Assembly: GCA_963576725.1 (NCBI GenBank)
Contig: OY755241.1
Span: 26,414,853-26,478,852, forward strand
Direction: 5' to 3'
Source of the DNA: Azorinus chamasolen
Lineage: Eukaryota > Mollusca > Bivalvia > Cardiida > Solecurtidae
Length of the DNA stretch: 64,000 bases
This document shows, in pieces, positions 19,526 to 30,706 of this stretch (position 1 is its first letter; each line of letters begins with the position of its first letter). Below the pieces are notes generated by a model, which made no database searches, was not told the origin of the DNA, and saw only the letters and a list, made by a program, of their open reading frames with translations. The position numbers and the translations under genes are program-made.

Positions 19526-21954
19526 TTAAATTTTAGAATATATATTGATGGCTTTTAAAAAATCAAATATTTTTGGTATTTCTACCAGCTCGAACAGTTC
19601 CCTCAGGGAATCTGCTTGAAAGAACGTATCTCTGATTAAGATTAAATCAGGACATTCAATGAGAATGTGCTGAATTGTATAAGGCTCAAAACAAAATAAA
19701 CATTCAGGCTGAACTTCACCTTTCAGTAAAAATGAATGAGTTAAAAAAGAATGTCCAATTCTTATTCTGGCCAATACGACCTCATCACGCCGAATTGGTA
19801 AGCATGAACAAAGATGTTCACCTAAAATAGGTTTAACAGCATGGAGCTTGTTATGAATTTCATCATTCCAAGACTCCTGCCATTTATATAGAATATTTCT
19901 AGTAATTTGTGGTTTGAAATCCGAATATGGTAATCTCATATCAGATTCAGGCGATTCAAGCGCAGACTTCGCTGCAAGATCCGCCCTCTCGTTACCCTGT
20001 ATTCCACAATGACTAGGTATCCAACAAAATATTACATCTTTTGAATAAGACATTTCATGGTATTTTAAAAGAAGTTTTTTAATAAGAACATTTTTTGAAG
20101 AACATTTACTCAGAGACTGTAAAACAGAAAGAGAATCCGAAAAGATTATATGTTTACTATATGATTTTCCAGCAATATAATCAAGAGCTAAGTCAATAGC
20201 TTTGATCTCTGCTGAAAAAATGGAGGCATTATCGGGAAGCCGAAACTTTGTCTCTGAGTCATCAGCCACAAAGGCAGCTGCAACTCTGTCATCATCTTTT
20301 GAACCATCAGTATATACTTGTTCATAATCTTCAAATCTTGAAATTATTTCATTTAAAAAAGAACTGAATTCAAGCGAGCTTGTTTCAGACTTTTTATGCC
20401 GTGTTAGTTCAAAAATAACTTTTGGTGGTTTAATAGTCCAAGGTGGTACAGATTCAACCTTAGTCTTTTCAACCAAAGATAAATCTATATCACTATTTTG
20501 AAAACTGTTTTTCATACGTATTCCGAAAGGTGGAATTACCTTTTCCTTAGATTCAAATAAACGTTGATATTTAGGTCTAAAAACATTTCTATGAGCGGGA
20601 TTTGATGGGTTTGAAGCTAATTTAGAGGTATACTGCATGGATAGTTTTTCACGACGAGAGTAAAGTGATGGCTCATTCGCCTCAACATATAAACTTTTAG
20701 CAGGGGATGTCCTAAAGGCACCCAATGCTAAACGTAAACCTTGGTGATGAATTGGATCAAGCATCTGCAAGTATGATTTCCTTGCAGAGCCATATACAAC
20801 ACTACCATAATCCAGTTTGGACCTCACTAAACTTCTATACAATTTGAGCATTACATTGCGATCTGCACCCCATTCGGTATGTGCAAGAACGCGAAGCAAT
20901 TTCAAAGTTTTCTGGCATTTAGCCTTTAAATATTTAAGATGAGGTATAAAGGAAAGTTTTTTGTCAAAAATGACACCGAGAAATTTTGCCTGGTCTACAA
21001 CAGGAATGGGATCACCATTCAAGTGCAACTCCGGATCATTGTGAAATTTTCTCAGTTGACAAAAATGTACACAATTTGTTTTAGACTTGGAAAATTTAAA
21101 ACCGTTTTCAGTAGCCCACTTTTGAGCTTTATCAATGGACTGTTGAAGTTGTCGTTCAACAGTACGCATGTGTTTAGAACGGTAACAAATTAAAAAGTCA
21201 TCAACATACAATGAACAGTCAGTGTCACTAGTAATAGATTTAACAATATTATTAATTTTAACATTAAATAGAGTGACTGACAAAATACTTCCTTGTGGAA
21301 CACCCATTTCCTGTTTTTGCATACCAGAAAGAGTAGTTCCAACACGGACTTGAAATTCCCTATCATTTAAAAAGTTTTCAATAAAAAACTAAAGTTTTCA
21401 ATAAAAACTGGAAGTCGACCTTTAAGTCCTGATTCATGAAGGTCTTTCATTATGCCATACTTCCAAGTTGTATCGTAAGCTTTCTCAAGATCAAAGAAGA
21501 CAGCAACTAAGTGCTCCTTCTTGATGAAAGCTTCACGAATAAATGTTTCCAACCTAACTAAATGATCATTTGTACTTCTTTGGCTCCTGAATCCACTTTG
21601 ATACTCCGTAATGAGGTTGTTGGATTCAAGATACCAAACAAGTCTTGCGTTAATCATGCGCTCTAAAGTTTTACATACGCAGTTCGTCAAGGCTATGGGA
21701 CGATAATTATATGGATCGGTGTTATCTTTCCCTGGTTTTGGAACAGGAATAACTGTAGCCTGTTTCCAAAACTTGGGCAATTTACCACTTGACCATATAT
21801 GGTTAAACATATCTAAAAGAACATGCATACAATTTAAGGGCAAGTGCTTAAGAAATTGATAATGAATGTCATCAGGTCCAACAGCTGTATCGTGTGATTT
21901 ATTAAGAGAATCAAACAATTCTCCCTTAGTAAAAGGTAAATTGTAGCTTTCAGT
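19526..21954 (-). pseudogene. LINE copy B ORF2, RT and RNase H part
   Basis: The reverse transcriptase copies the element RNA at the target site. 21918-21367 has the N-terminal RT motifs (AVGPDDIHYQFLKHLP, PVPKPGKDNTDPYNYRPIAL, FFDLEKAYDT). 21322-19526 has MGVPQGSILSVTLFN, YVDDFLICY (about 21197-21208), a linker, and RNase H with YTDGS, IFSAEIKAIDLAL, IIFSDSLSVLQ and WIPSHCGIQGNERADLA, so all acidic residues are present. It ends in IYSKI. The two parts are out of frame because AAGTTTTCAATAAAA is duplicated at about 21371-21403. A Cys/His-rich segment (PECLFCFEPYTIQHILIEC) follows RNase H. Confidence 0.92.
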
Positions 21955-22689
21955 AGTTTTGCTAGAGCTTGTTCATCTATTGACGATTTTAACAGTCGAA
22001 ATCTCATTTTAACTGAAAAACTGCTTAAACAAGGATATAGATACCATAAACTAAGAAAAACGTTCTCTAAATTTTACTATCGAAATCTCTCGCTGATTGG
22101 CAAGTACAAATGTAATCTCAAGGTACTTTTGCGACACGGTATTTCACATCCTGAATTTTATAGTGATGTGATTTACAAACTTCGTAGAATTATTGGACAT
22201 ACCCATTTTCTCACTTTGTTCATCAAATATATAAAACAATTCATTAAAAAGGGATATGATCCTGTATTATTACAACATACTGCATGTTTGGTTGTGAACC
22301 CATTTACAGCTGGCAATCAAGCTGGCCTCTTTGCATGTACGCCGACAAGAAAGGTTTAGTACTCTATGAATGAATGAATGAATGAATGGTGTTTTACGGC
22401 CCATCGACACTGATGGTCATATAGAGCCGAATAAATAATGTAAATAAATCTATATGATGAAACCAAATAAAAACAATCTCATTTCTAGATTATGTAACCC
22501 CCGGCGACTTTTGTCACTGACCGTTCCAAGGCGGTACTTCCATCTTCCTCCTATTGTATGTTTGTTTTGTTTTTGTGCGTCTCTTGTTGTTTTTTCTACC
22601 CATGTACATTTGCTGTCTCCTTGTGTTGCTGTTCGGGCGAGTGTTTGTTCTGTATGTGGTATTTCCTGCATGACTCATTTTTGTACTTT
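21955..22689 (+). mobile_element. 5'-truncated Penelope-like RT fragment inserted in LINE copy B
   Basis: The plus strand encodes FARACSSIDDFNSRN at the left junction. It continues through LLKQGYRYHKLRKTFSKFYY and GISHPEFYSDVIYKLRRI to a stop after CTPTRKV (22359). A LINE tail (22367-22498) then replaces part of the 3' region, and the shared 3' UTR (22495-22689) completes it. Compared with LINE copy C about 22 bp of LINE target are missing, and no target duplication is visible. Confidence 0.8.
22367..22498 (-). mobile_element. Short LINE tail inside the Penelope-like fragment
   Basis: (GAAT)n followed by the LINE 3' UTR up to TCTAGATTATGTA. On its left the host is the sequence just after the RT stop; on its right it resumes ~300 bp further into the 3' UTR. 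The junction therefore involved a deletion. Confidence 0.8.
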
Positions 22690-23912
22690 TCCTTTTCTTT
22701 ACTCTTTTTAATGTTTCTAAATTCAGGAGTAGACTTAGCTGATGAAGAGTTTTTGGCAAAAGCATCAGCTAAGGAATTGGCTATATCTTTTACATCTTAT
22801 TTTTTTATCATCTGCATTTAAATGTCCAAAAGAGGATTTACCTTTACCACTTATTTTACGCACCATATCCCATACCATCTTCACTGATGAACGACAATTT
22901 AATTTAGAAACATATTTCTTCCAAGACTGCGATTTAACAGTCTTGATAGTACGACGAGCTTTAGCCCTAAATACTTTTCCTGAGTAGGACTGACTTTAAA
23001 TTTTCTAAGTGCTGCTTTACGCTTTCTAATAGCCTCCTTACATTCATCATCATACCACGGTTTAGGAGGTTTCTTTGGGTTTGATGAGGACTTTGGAATG
23101 CATTCTTCTGCCACTGAATATAAAATGGATGTAAATGTTTCAATGGGGTCATCACTATTTTCAAATACATCTGATCTAATCTTTTCCCTACACAATATTT
23201 CAAACTTTTCCCAATTTGCTTTCTTGAGTTTCCAGCGAGGAACACATTCCTCGACTGGAGAAGCAATATGGTTTAGAAATATTGGAAAGTGGTCACTTCC
23301 ACATAGGTCGTCACCAACTTTCCAATCATAATCCAAGTAAATGGTTGGGTAACAAATAGAAAGATCAATGCAAGTAAAAGTTCCTGATGCCGGGTGAAGA
23401 TAGGTTGGGGACTTATTGTTGGAGATGCACAAATCGTGCTCACCAACAAAATCCTCAACAATTTTACCTAAAGCATTAGTATTTGTAGATCCCCATAGAG
23501 GATTATGGCTATTAAAATCCCCTAACAATATAAATGGGGCAGGCAATTGTTCAACAAGAGAGTCAAGTTCTTTCTTGTCAACTGTTGTCCTTGGCGGAAT
23601 ATAAATAGAACAAAATGTAATGACCTTATGAAGGGTGACACTGACAGTAACAACTTGTAAATTAGTTTTAATAGGTAAAAGACTATGAACAACAGAGTTG
23701 TTCACAATAATTGATGAGCCGCCAGCAGCTCTTTCACCATCGTTAAAAATATGATTATAAATAGAATAATTTCTAAAGTTGACTTGATCACTGTCCTTCA
23801 AGAATGTTTCTTGAAGACACATTATGGCCGGGTCATATTTATTCAGCAACAGAAGAATTTCATTATAATTTGCCTTAATTCCATTGTATTACGCAATTTT
23901 TCATTATTGATT
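22690..23912 (-). pseudogene. LINE copy B ORF2, endonuclease part
   Basis: APE-type endonuclease that nicks the target DNA. ORF2 starts at the ATG at 23912 (MKNCVIQWN), 18 bp past the ORF1 stop. A frameshift directly after WN breaks it; then come GIKANYNEILLLLNKYDPAI, CLQETFLK, SIYIPP, LLGDFNSHNPLWGS, TFTCIDLSI and GSDHFPIFL. The catalytic N, E, D, H set is visible. Downstream, 'PKPWYDDECKEAIRKRKAAL' is a conserved linker. Another frame break lies near 22975 before the sequence meets the insertion at 22689. Confidence 0.88.
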
Positions 23913-23929
23913 AATGAAAATATATTTAG

Positions 23930-25177
23930 TTAGGTTGGAGGCGTAACAGGAACAAGCTTCTTGTCCTTTTTCTTTTTGGGGGATTTGGAAGAAGGGACAA
24001 TGGATGTATGTACATCCATCACTTCTTCCTCATCCAAGCTGCTATACGTGTTGTGCAGCTTCACAGAGGTACCTTTACCATTTGGTAAAGGATCACTACC
24101 ATTATGTTTTTTAGAGTTTTGGGTGGAGTTTGAGTTCTTCTGACTTTGAGGTGATCTCTGAGTCGCCTGACATGCCATGTCAGACTTGACAGAGTCAGAA
24201 ATGCTTTTGTAATTTGGCGCACCGTGTGGCCAGGTGATAATTGTCTGAGTTTCAGCGTTTCTAGTTTGAATTTTACATGTATTTTCCTTCACCTTATCTG
24301 CATAAGATGAGCCCGCAACTGTGGAAGGTTTTGAAGCTTCCACAATTTTACGGGCTTCAGGAAATGACACATTCTGTAGAACACGAATTCTCTGGATTTC
24401 CTTTTCCTGCTTCCACTTTGCACACTCTTTCGAGTAAACAAAGTGATCCCCTTTGCAGTTAAAACACTGCACAGGGTTTTCACAGGTCGAGGAATCATGA
24501 TCTTCCTGACCACAACGGGCACATATTGACTTCTTGGTACATTTGTCCTTATGATGTCCAAACCTCTGACAGTTAAAACACCGAAGAGGATTTGGAATGA
24601 AAGGGTCAACGTCGAGGCTTAAGTAGCCACATTTGATTCTTGGTGGAACGAACGGGACGTTAAACTTCAGAATAAAAGTATTGGTCACTATTTCTCTACC
24701 GTCTCTAACAAACTTGATACGTTTAACTTCCGTAACATTCTGATTGTTAAGTTCTCCTAGCATTTCTTCCTCATTGGTGTGCTGAAGATCACGGCTTCGC
24801 ACAACTCCTTTGCAGAAATTCAAGGACTGATGAGGAGACACTTGTATCGAAATACCAGCAAACGTTTTACTTTTAAGTAAGTTGTCCGATTGTTGCTTCT
24901 TTGCACATTCCACCAGAATCTTTCCTGACCGTAAAACTTTTATATCTTTTGGCTCACCTGCCAGTCCCTGCAGTGCTTTCGCAACAGCAAGGGTAGACAA
25001 CTATGCCAAAGATTGTTCATCATTTACTGGACAAATTACCAAGAATCTTGGCCAATAATTGATCGTTTGAGCTTGATTAGTATTTTCACGGTCAGACTCT
25101 GATGACTCAGAGTCCTTCCGTGATCTTTTGAAAGTATTGGTATTAGAATTTGAGCGTTTTTTGGCGGGGGTTGCCAT
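23930..25177 (-). pseudogene. LINE copy B ORF1 (gag-like, three CCHC zinc knuckles)
   Basis: RNA-binding protein that packages the LINE transcript. The start is MATPAKKRSNSNTNTFKRS at 25177, with an N-terminal basic/Ser-rich segment. An in-frame TAG (25001-25003) follows NDEQSLA and is the only break. After it come an RRM-like region (DIKVLRSGKILVECAK, FVRDGREIVTNTFILKF) and three knuckles: CFNCQRFGHHKDKC, CARCGQEDHDSSTC and CFNCKGDHFVYSKEC. The Lys-rich C-terminus ends KKLVPVTPPT. A single nonsense change in about 415 codons points to a young copy. Confidence 0.9.
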
Positions 25178-25888
25178 AGCGCTTAATTATAGTTCATCAC
25201 CCATGCTCCCCACCCACCTCGGAGCCCAACAAGGGGATGCCTTCGGGATATCTCCAGCGAAAGACACCGGGGTTACATGGGCTCCCCACCCACCTCGGAG
25301 CCCAACAAGGGGATGCCTTCGGGATATCTCCAGCGAAAGACACCGGGGTTACATGGGTGATATACTCAGATAAATAGCAAAGTCAAGCCAACGCCGTACC
25401 TCCAATGCGCTACCGCTAAATAGAACACCTTCTGGCCAATAGGTTAATCGACGCAGGAATCGCTGGTCAACCATACACAAAATCTACCTGATTAGCCCTA
25501 AACCACCGCCTTCAAAGACACTTCAGCATATAGTTAATATTAGCAAAACTAATGAAATGTATTAAAATGGAGAAAATAAGTCATTTAATAGAGAAATGAC
25601 GAACTCTCAAGATATGAAGTATCATTGGGCAAGACATGGTAAGCCGATTGATCAGAATGGGCCAGGCCTGACCGCTCGTCTGCACCCAGGTTAAGGGCCA
25701 AAGCAGTGTGTTGCATCAGAGGTCATACGCTCAGAGACGCTGTTTTGCTCAACTACCAGGATCCCATCACCTGGACGATTCGAGTCGCAACCCACGGCAA
25801 ACAGGTTGCTCCTATTCGGGGGGATCTTACCCCTCTGCAGGAGATGCAGCTGGCGAATTCTAACCCCCGCCAGCAGGGGGGGGGGGGG
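25178..25888 (-). promoter_or_regulatory. LINE copy B 5' UTR with a 76 bp tandem repeat and G-run end
   Basis: Two almost identical ~76 bp units (about 25203-25355) share CTCCCCACCCACCTCGGAGC and GATATCTCCAGCGAAAGACA. Tandem repeats in the 5' UTR are common in non-LTR elements, where they act as internal promoter modules; that role here is inference. The element ends in a G-run of 13 on the plus strand. Confidence 0.7.
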
Positions 25889-25890
25889 TT

Positions 25891-26020
25891 GAAAGGGTGA
25901 AAGCAGTGCACTAAGCTTATTTCATCTGCTAGAAATGTTGTCCACTGAAAAATTAACATGTCAATATTCATGTATTACTGTAACTCAGGTGAGCGATATA
26001 GGGCCAATGGCCCTCTTGTT
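25891..26020 (+). mobile_element. Truncated copy of the 383 bp element
   Basis: It matches 13126-13259 from GAAAGGGTGAAAGCAGTGCA to GGCCAATGGCCCTCTTGTT. Its first ~250 bp are absent, cut exactly at the LINE 5' junction. Confidence 0.85.
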
Positions 26021-26475
26021 TATTGTTATTGATATTTTAATTGTTTAATTGTTAACATTATTATTATTGAAAATCTTTGTAAATGTTAAACCACTTAAAT
26101 GGTTTTATATAAATAGACGGACAATGATTTTTGCTTCCCATCTAAGCTTAACACATAAATATTTCAATTCAATATGCTAATAAGGGTTTTGATTAAGAGA
26201 CTTCACTTGTTATAAACTAATAAAAAGATGAATTAATTAAAATGATTACTTCTGTCAAGTCATTTCATGGTCTTCATTGTCTCTTGGATCAAGGATGTAG
26301 AGCAATAATTATGTGTCATTAATGGTTAATGGAGATAAGTTAGAACTGGCTTATAAATTATATATCCCAAATCAGTTTCTATTCTGTTTTCATCTACAAG
26401 TACAATCAAATCTGGTTGTATAGAATGTTACTAATACTTATATACCCTCTAACATAACTTTTTTAATTATTTACA
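26021..26475. other. AT-rich non-coding, probable intron
   Basis: No ORF or repeat is recognised. It ends in TTTTAATTATTTACAG, a good splice acceptor for the exon that follows. Confidence 0.5.
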
Positions 26476-26476
26476 G

Positions 26477-26799
26477 TGGTTGGATTAGGAGTTGCGGTGG
26501 GTTTGCTGATGGCAATACTGGTGGTATTGGTTATTTGTCATAAGTTGAAAGTGATAAAACTGAAACGTATTCGGTATGGAGGTTTGGATGTGGAGATGGA
26601 TTCATTTCCATCTTCACTCTTATCCCATAGTGTATCTGAACCGACATTAACCACTCCTGCATTATCCACTCCTGCATCAAATAACTCTGAGATCCAGTCC
26701 CCTTTGAGAACAAGCACCCCTGTTGGACACAACCGTACAGGTGCTCATGGTTACAACTTGCGACCACTGAGAGGAGTGCGATTAAATTTTAATAATTGA
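26477..26799 (+). CDS. Terminal exon of a single-pass membrane protein
   Basis: The frame opens immediately after the TTATTTACAG acceptor. The first ~22 residues (GLGVAVGLLMAILVVLVICH) form a clear transmembrane helix. A positively charged stop-transfer stretch (KLKVIKLKRIRYGG) and a ~75-residue Ser/Thr/Pro-rich tail follow, ending NLRPLRGVRLNFNN. The tail would be cytoplasmic. I do not recognise the family: the upstream ectodomain exons lie outside what I can identify. Codon use and the clean stop argue for a real exon. A retroelement origin was considered because of YNLRP, but nothing else supports it. Confidence 0.6.
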
Positions 26800-26823
26800 A
26801 CGCCATAATCATTTCATCGAATA

Positions 26824-27027
26824 CAGTAAAACCCCTCTAAAGTGACGACCAAAATGGGCATTATATTGGGTGGTAGAAGCCGGTGGTAGCTTAATGCAGG
26901 ACAAAAGTTATGTAGAAAGCCCCTATAGGAGCTTTCTGCATATTTTTCGTCCTGTATTAAGCAAGCACCGGCTTATTAAGGTAGACATTTTTATCCAAGA
27001 AGTGGTCGCATTAGCGGGGTTTTACTG
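26824..27027. mobile_element. Tc1/mariner (pogo-like) MITE with TA target duplication
   Basis: TA flanks both ends. The termini are CAGTAAAACCCCTCTAAAG and ATTAGCGGGGTTTTACTG. Next to them, AGTGACGACC and GGTCGCA extend the pairing. The interior is another long inverted repeat (GGTAGCTTAATGCAGGAC... with GTCCTGTATTAAGCAAGC), so the whole element folds back on itself. Confidence 0.8.
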
Positions 27028-27738
27028 TATATAAACTGCTTTAAGTGTGTCACATCATTGAATATATAAACAACTTATGAACAGTGAGAATAACTGTATA
27101 CAGCCTCATGGATATATATTATTAGACATCTACTATTGGTCATAAGACTTTAGAACTATTCTAGTCCTTTCCTTCATAAATACCCCTTTGCATGCATAGG
27201 GACCATTTGAACAGGGCCCGCTCAGTTTGTATCTAGGCGTAATTATGGAGGAATGGCTTGAATAGATTTAATTAATAGATTTCTTACTTTACATTAATAT
27301 TGATTAATTTTCATATAGTATGCTATAAAATGCAGATCTTATAGATAAACAGATGTCTAATATGAGGTAGGAAGTCAACATGGTTATCTGAAGAGTTAAA
27401 ACCACCCATTCCATAGAATGTATAAGCATTTCATAGAAAAATAACATTCCACAGAAAAAATATAAGCATATCAGAAACTACTCAGTGTGTGATATCAAAA
27501 TCATATGTAGGTGTTAATCACTTGAGAATTTATCAGTGTGTGATGTTATGACAAAGCATATCTAACATTTTTAGACATGTATCACTTTGATCATTATTGT
27601 TTCTATAACACTGGTTGTGCTAATGTATTGTTTTGATGTGTTTTACATTAATGTTTTCTTGTTCAGGTTATGTTCTTGAGATAAAATGCATAGATATGTA
27701 TTAACAAGTAATAGCCCATTGCTTCATGAATAGTGAAC
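27028..27738. repeat. Non-coding segment duplicated at 29250-29600
   Basis: Phrases such as CATTCCATAGA.TATATAAGCATT and CATATGTAGGTGTTAATCAC recur in order at 29415-29570. The two stretches flank the Penelope-like fragment, so the duplication involves its surroundings. No gene is seen. Confidence 0.6.
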
Positions 27739-28432
27739 TAATAAAACTTCAAGGTATTTAGACGATATTTTGAATTTAGATAATCCTTATTTTGATACTA
27801 TGGTTTCTTCAATCTACCCAAAAGAACTGTCTTTAAACAAAGCTAATCAATCTGACATTAATGCTTCATTTTTAGATTTGAATCTTTCAATTACAAATGA
27901 TAAAGTTTCGTCCAAAGTATACGATAAAAGAGAAGATTTTAATTTTAAAATTGTTAATTATCCTTTTCTAGATGGGGATGTGCCACGTTCTACATCTTAT
28001 GGTGTTTATATTTCTCAACTTATTAGGTTTGCCCGAGCCTGTTCTTTGCTTGAAGATTTTAACAGACGTAATTTAGTTATAACTGATAAACTTCTTAAGC
28101 AAGGTTACAGATATCACAAACTTCGGAAAACCTTTTCTAAATTTTATTATCGAAATTTACCTCTCATTAGTAAATATAATTGCAATCTACGGGCGTTACT
28201 GCGACAAGGCATTTCTCAACCAGAATTTTATGGGGATGTTATCTACAAACTTAGGAAAATTCGGGGTCATATCCATTTTCGAGATTTGTTTATAAAACGC
28301 ATTAAAAAATTTAAAAAGAAAGGTTATGATCCTATTATATTGCAACACACTGCATGTTTGGTTATCGACCCTTTTACAGTCGGTAGCTACGCTTCCCTCT
28401 TTGCTTGCGCGATGACAGGCCGAGGGTAGTAC
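27739..28432 (+). pseudogene. Penelope-like reverse transcriptase, C-terminal fragment (subfamily 2)
   Basis: The frame is open from NKTSRYLDDILNLDNPYF, whose YLDD (27755-27766) is RT motif C, to the stop after MTGRG. It then has the motif-D-like FLDLNLSI, SKVYDKREDFNFKIVNYPF, and a thumb-like helical region (YGVYISQLIRFARACS, KLLKQGYRYHKLRKTFSKFY) whose layout resembles Penelope-like and telomerase thumbs. There is no GIY-YIG domain after the thumb. RT motifs 1 to B are missing because of 5' truncation, so it cannot be active. The clade is inference; Penelope-like elements with an N-terminal endonuclease (Naiad type) would fit. Confidence 0.7.
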
Positions 28433-29021
28433 TCTATGATGGTATACTCTTAAACTTGGATACAGGAGGAGCTTACCAGACTCATGTATTACTTTTTCCC
28501 TGTCGTGCCCTTAACGGCTTACCTGCAGGTGCTCTGACTTCAGCAAAGCCATTGAGTACATATTTGACGGATTGTCACAGTTATTATGCTATGTTTTACA
28601 TGTTGTCCTGTGTTCACCGTCGTCTATGTTGTGGGTAAGTCCAGCGGGGATACCTTTATTTACAATATTTGTAAAGCTAGGGTGACTTTGAGAGAAGTGT
28701 GAGGTTAGGACGTCCGTAAACCGGTTTAAACCCCCAGTGGTGTTTTTGCTGCTGACCGTGCCAAGGCGGTACTCTCTTTGTCACCCTTCCTTTTGTTTGC
28801 CTTGCGTCTTTGTGCTTGTGGTTTGTTCATGTTGTGAAACGTTTGTCCCTGTTTCTTGTGTGTCTTTTGGTGTTTTCTGTGTTCATTTCGTATGTGTGTG
28901 TGCGTGTGCGTTTGGGTGTGTGGTTGTGTGTGTGTGTGTCATGCTGTCTATCGGTGTTTTGGTGGTGGTTGCGTCTTGCATGTGGCTTTGCCTGCTTGAC
29001 ATTACTACTTTTCCATTTATA
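28433..29021 (+). mobile_element. 3' UTR of Penelope-like subfamily 2
   Basis: It continues the same element from GGATACAGGAGGAGCTTACC through GTAAACCGGTTTAAACCCCC and CGTGCCAAGGCGGTACTC to CTGCTTGACATTACTACTTT. It is repeated at 60896-61436, and its last ~40 bp are seen in reverse at 52124-52165. A GT-rich low-complexity tract lies in its middle. Confidence 0.75.
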
Positions 29022-29635
29022 TGAGACTATACCCCTTTGGATATAATAATTTTATCCGGGAAGAAATCAAAGACTTAATTGTTATAAACAGCAACAAAGA
29101 AGACTACTTATTATATTTATCTAGTGTGAATATAATTGAGAATCAGATGTTGTAAAATCATATACAATCCTAAAGTTGAGTAAAGGGCTATTATATTGTA
29201 TTGTCTACAATCTAGCCCTAGTAGAATAAGTCACTAAATCCTGATGGATGTCATTGAATATATGAATAACTTTATGAACTAATCTGTGAGTTCATGTTAA
29301 TAGATACCAATCAATCTGTTTTTATAATAACTGGTATACAATATGATTTCTCCGCAATTTTTGATGGCCTTTATAACTTTACATATTGTGAAATACAAAT
29401 CTTATAGATAAACATGTTTAATATGAGGTATGAAGTTAGTGTGATTAACTTCAGAATAAAAACCATCCATTCCATAGAGTATATAAGCATTCCATAGCAA
29501 TAGGTGTGTCATTAACTATACAGTGTATAATATTAAACTCATATGTAGGTGTTAATCACTTGAGATTTTATTTTGGATGGTTATTTTCAATGATGATCTT
29601 GTCATTTTATGAAGGTCATGTATCAATATATACTT

Positions 29636-30706
29636 CTAAATTGATTTACTGTGGATTTAGCTATATTTTACATATATCACTTCATAGTTTATTAGCTACA
29701 CATATAACCAGTGTAGATCAATATCATATAAACTAACTGTAGCTGTATGATGAGGATCAACTCTGTTATGAATTTTTATTTTTAAGCTTAATTTGATATG
29801 CGCTTTCAGCAATTTAGATTATCTGTTGTAAAGTTAAGTATTATTATAAACCTCTTGATAACATTAAACTTTGGAGTTAGTATGTCATATCAATTATGAA
29901 GGGCTTTATGATTGCATGTAACTTTTTTTTGTTGTTTTACTATACTAGTCACACAAGAAAGTGCCAAATCATATATATATATATTGATCTCTTGTTCATT
30001 TAGATTTTTATAGTCATATGCCTTAGGAAAGGTGCTACATTATATGTTCTTGAATCATAGTTAAGAGTGCTTATTTATATTTAATTACCCTACATATGTA
30101 TGATAGAAGTGCCTTCTTGATGTTTTTATGTTAGGGTATTTAACTATAAATAAAATATTTAGAATTCATATGAATTGATTCACTGTGGATTTAGCTATAT
30201 TTAACATATATCACTTCATAGTTTATTAGCTACACATATAACCAGTGTAGATCAACCTCATATAAACTTTAAATGTAGCTGTATGATGAGGATCAACACT
30301 GTTATGAAACTTTATTTTAAAGCTTAATTTGATATGTGTTTTCAACAATTTAAATTATCTGTTATAAAGTATCATTATAAGCCTCTTGTTAACATTAAAA
30401 TTTGGAGTTGGTATCATATCAATTATGAAGGGTCTCATGTCTGCATGTTTTGTTTTTTAATATACTAGTCTCTCAGGAAAGTGCCAAATCATGTGTATAT
30501 ATTGATCTCTTGTTCATTTAGATTTTTATATTATTTCTATAACCATTTACCTCAAGAAAGGTATTACATTATATGTATATTCTTGATTCAGAGTTAAGTT
30601 TGCTTATTTATATTTAATTACCTTGCATATGTATGATGGAATTGTCTTCTTGATGTTTTTTTATGCTAGGGTATTTAACTATAAATAAAATTTAGCAATC
30701 ATATCT
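29636..30706. repeat. ~535 bp tandem duplication, non-coding
   Basis: Unit 1 (29636-30172) and unit 2 (30173-30706) both start ATTGATT.ACTGTGGATTTAG. Both contain CACATATAACCAGTGTAGAT and GTAGCTGTATGATGAGGATC, and both end near GGGTATTTAACTATAAATAA. They differ by scattered substitutions and small indels. No ORF is conserved between them. The stretch 29022-29635 before it also holds no gene. Confidence 0.85.

Larger units (their letters stand above)
19331..25888 (-). mobile_element. LINE copy B, near full-length Nimb-like non-LTR retrotransposon
   Basis: From 5' (right) to 3' (left): a 5' UTR with a 76 bp tandem repeat, ORF1 (25177-23930), ORF2 (about 23912-19526) and a 3' UTR ending in a (CATT)n run on the minus strand. 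The order ORF1 with three CCHC knuckles, APE-type endonuclease, RT with YVDD and RNase H is that of the I superfamily. It carries several disabling changes and a ~735 bp insertion (21955-22689). At its 5' end a run of 13 G on the plus strand (25876-25888) separates it from the truncated 383 bp element. Confidence 0.9.

Noticed and set aside
26477..26799. Envelope-like C-terminus of a retroelement (membrane helix plus YNLRP).
   Set aside because: No adjacent gag or pol remnant or LTR. A host terminal exon is the simpler reading.
28840..28960. GT-rich ORFs in the subfamily 2 3' UTR.
   Set aside because: Low-complexity TG tract giving Val/Cys-rich peptides.
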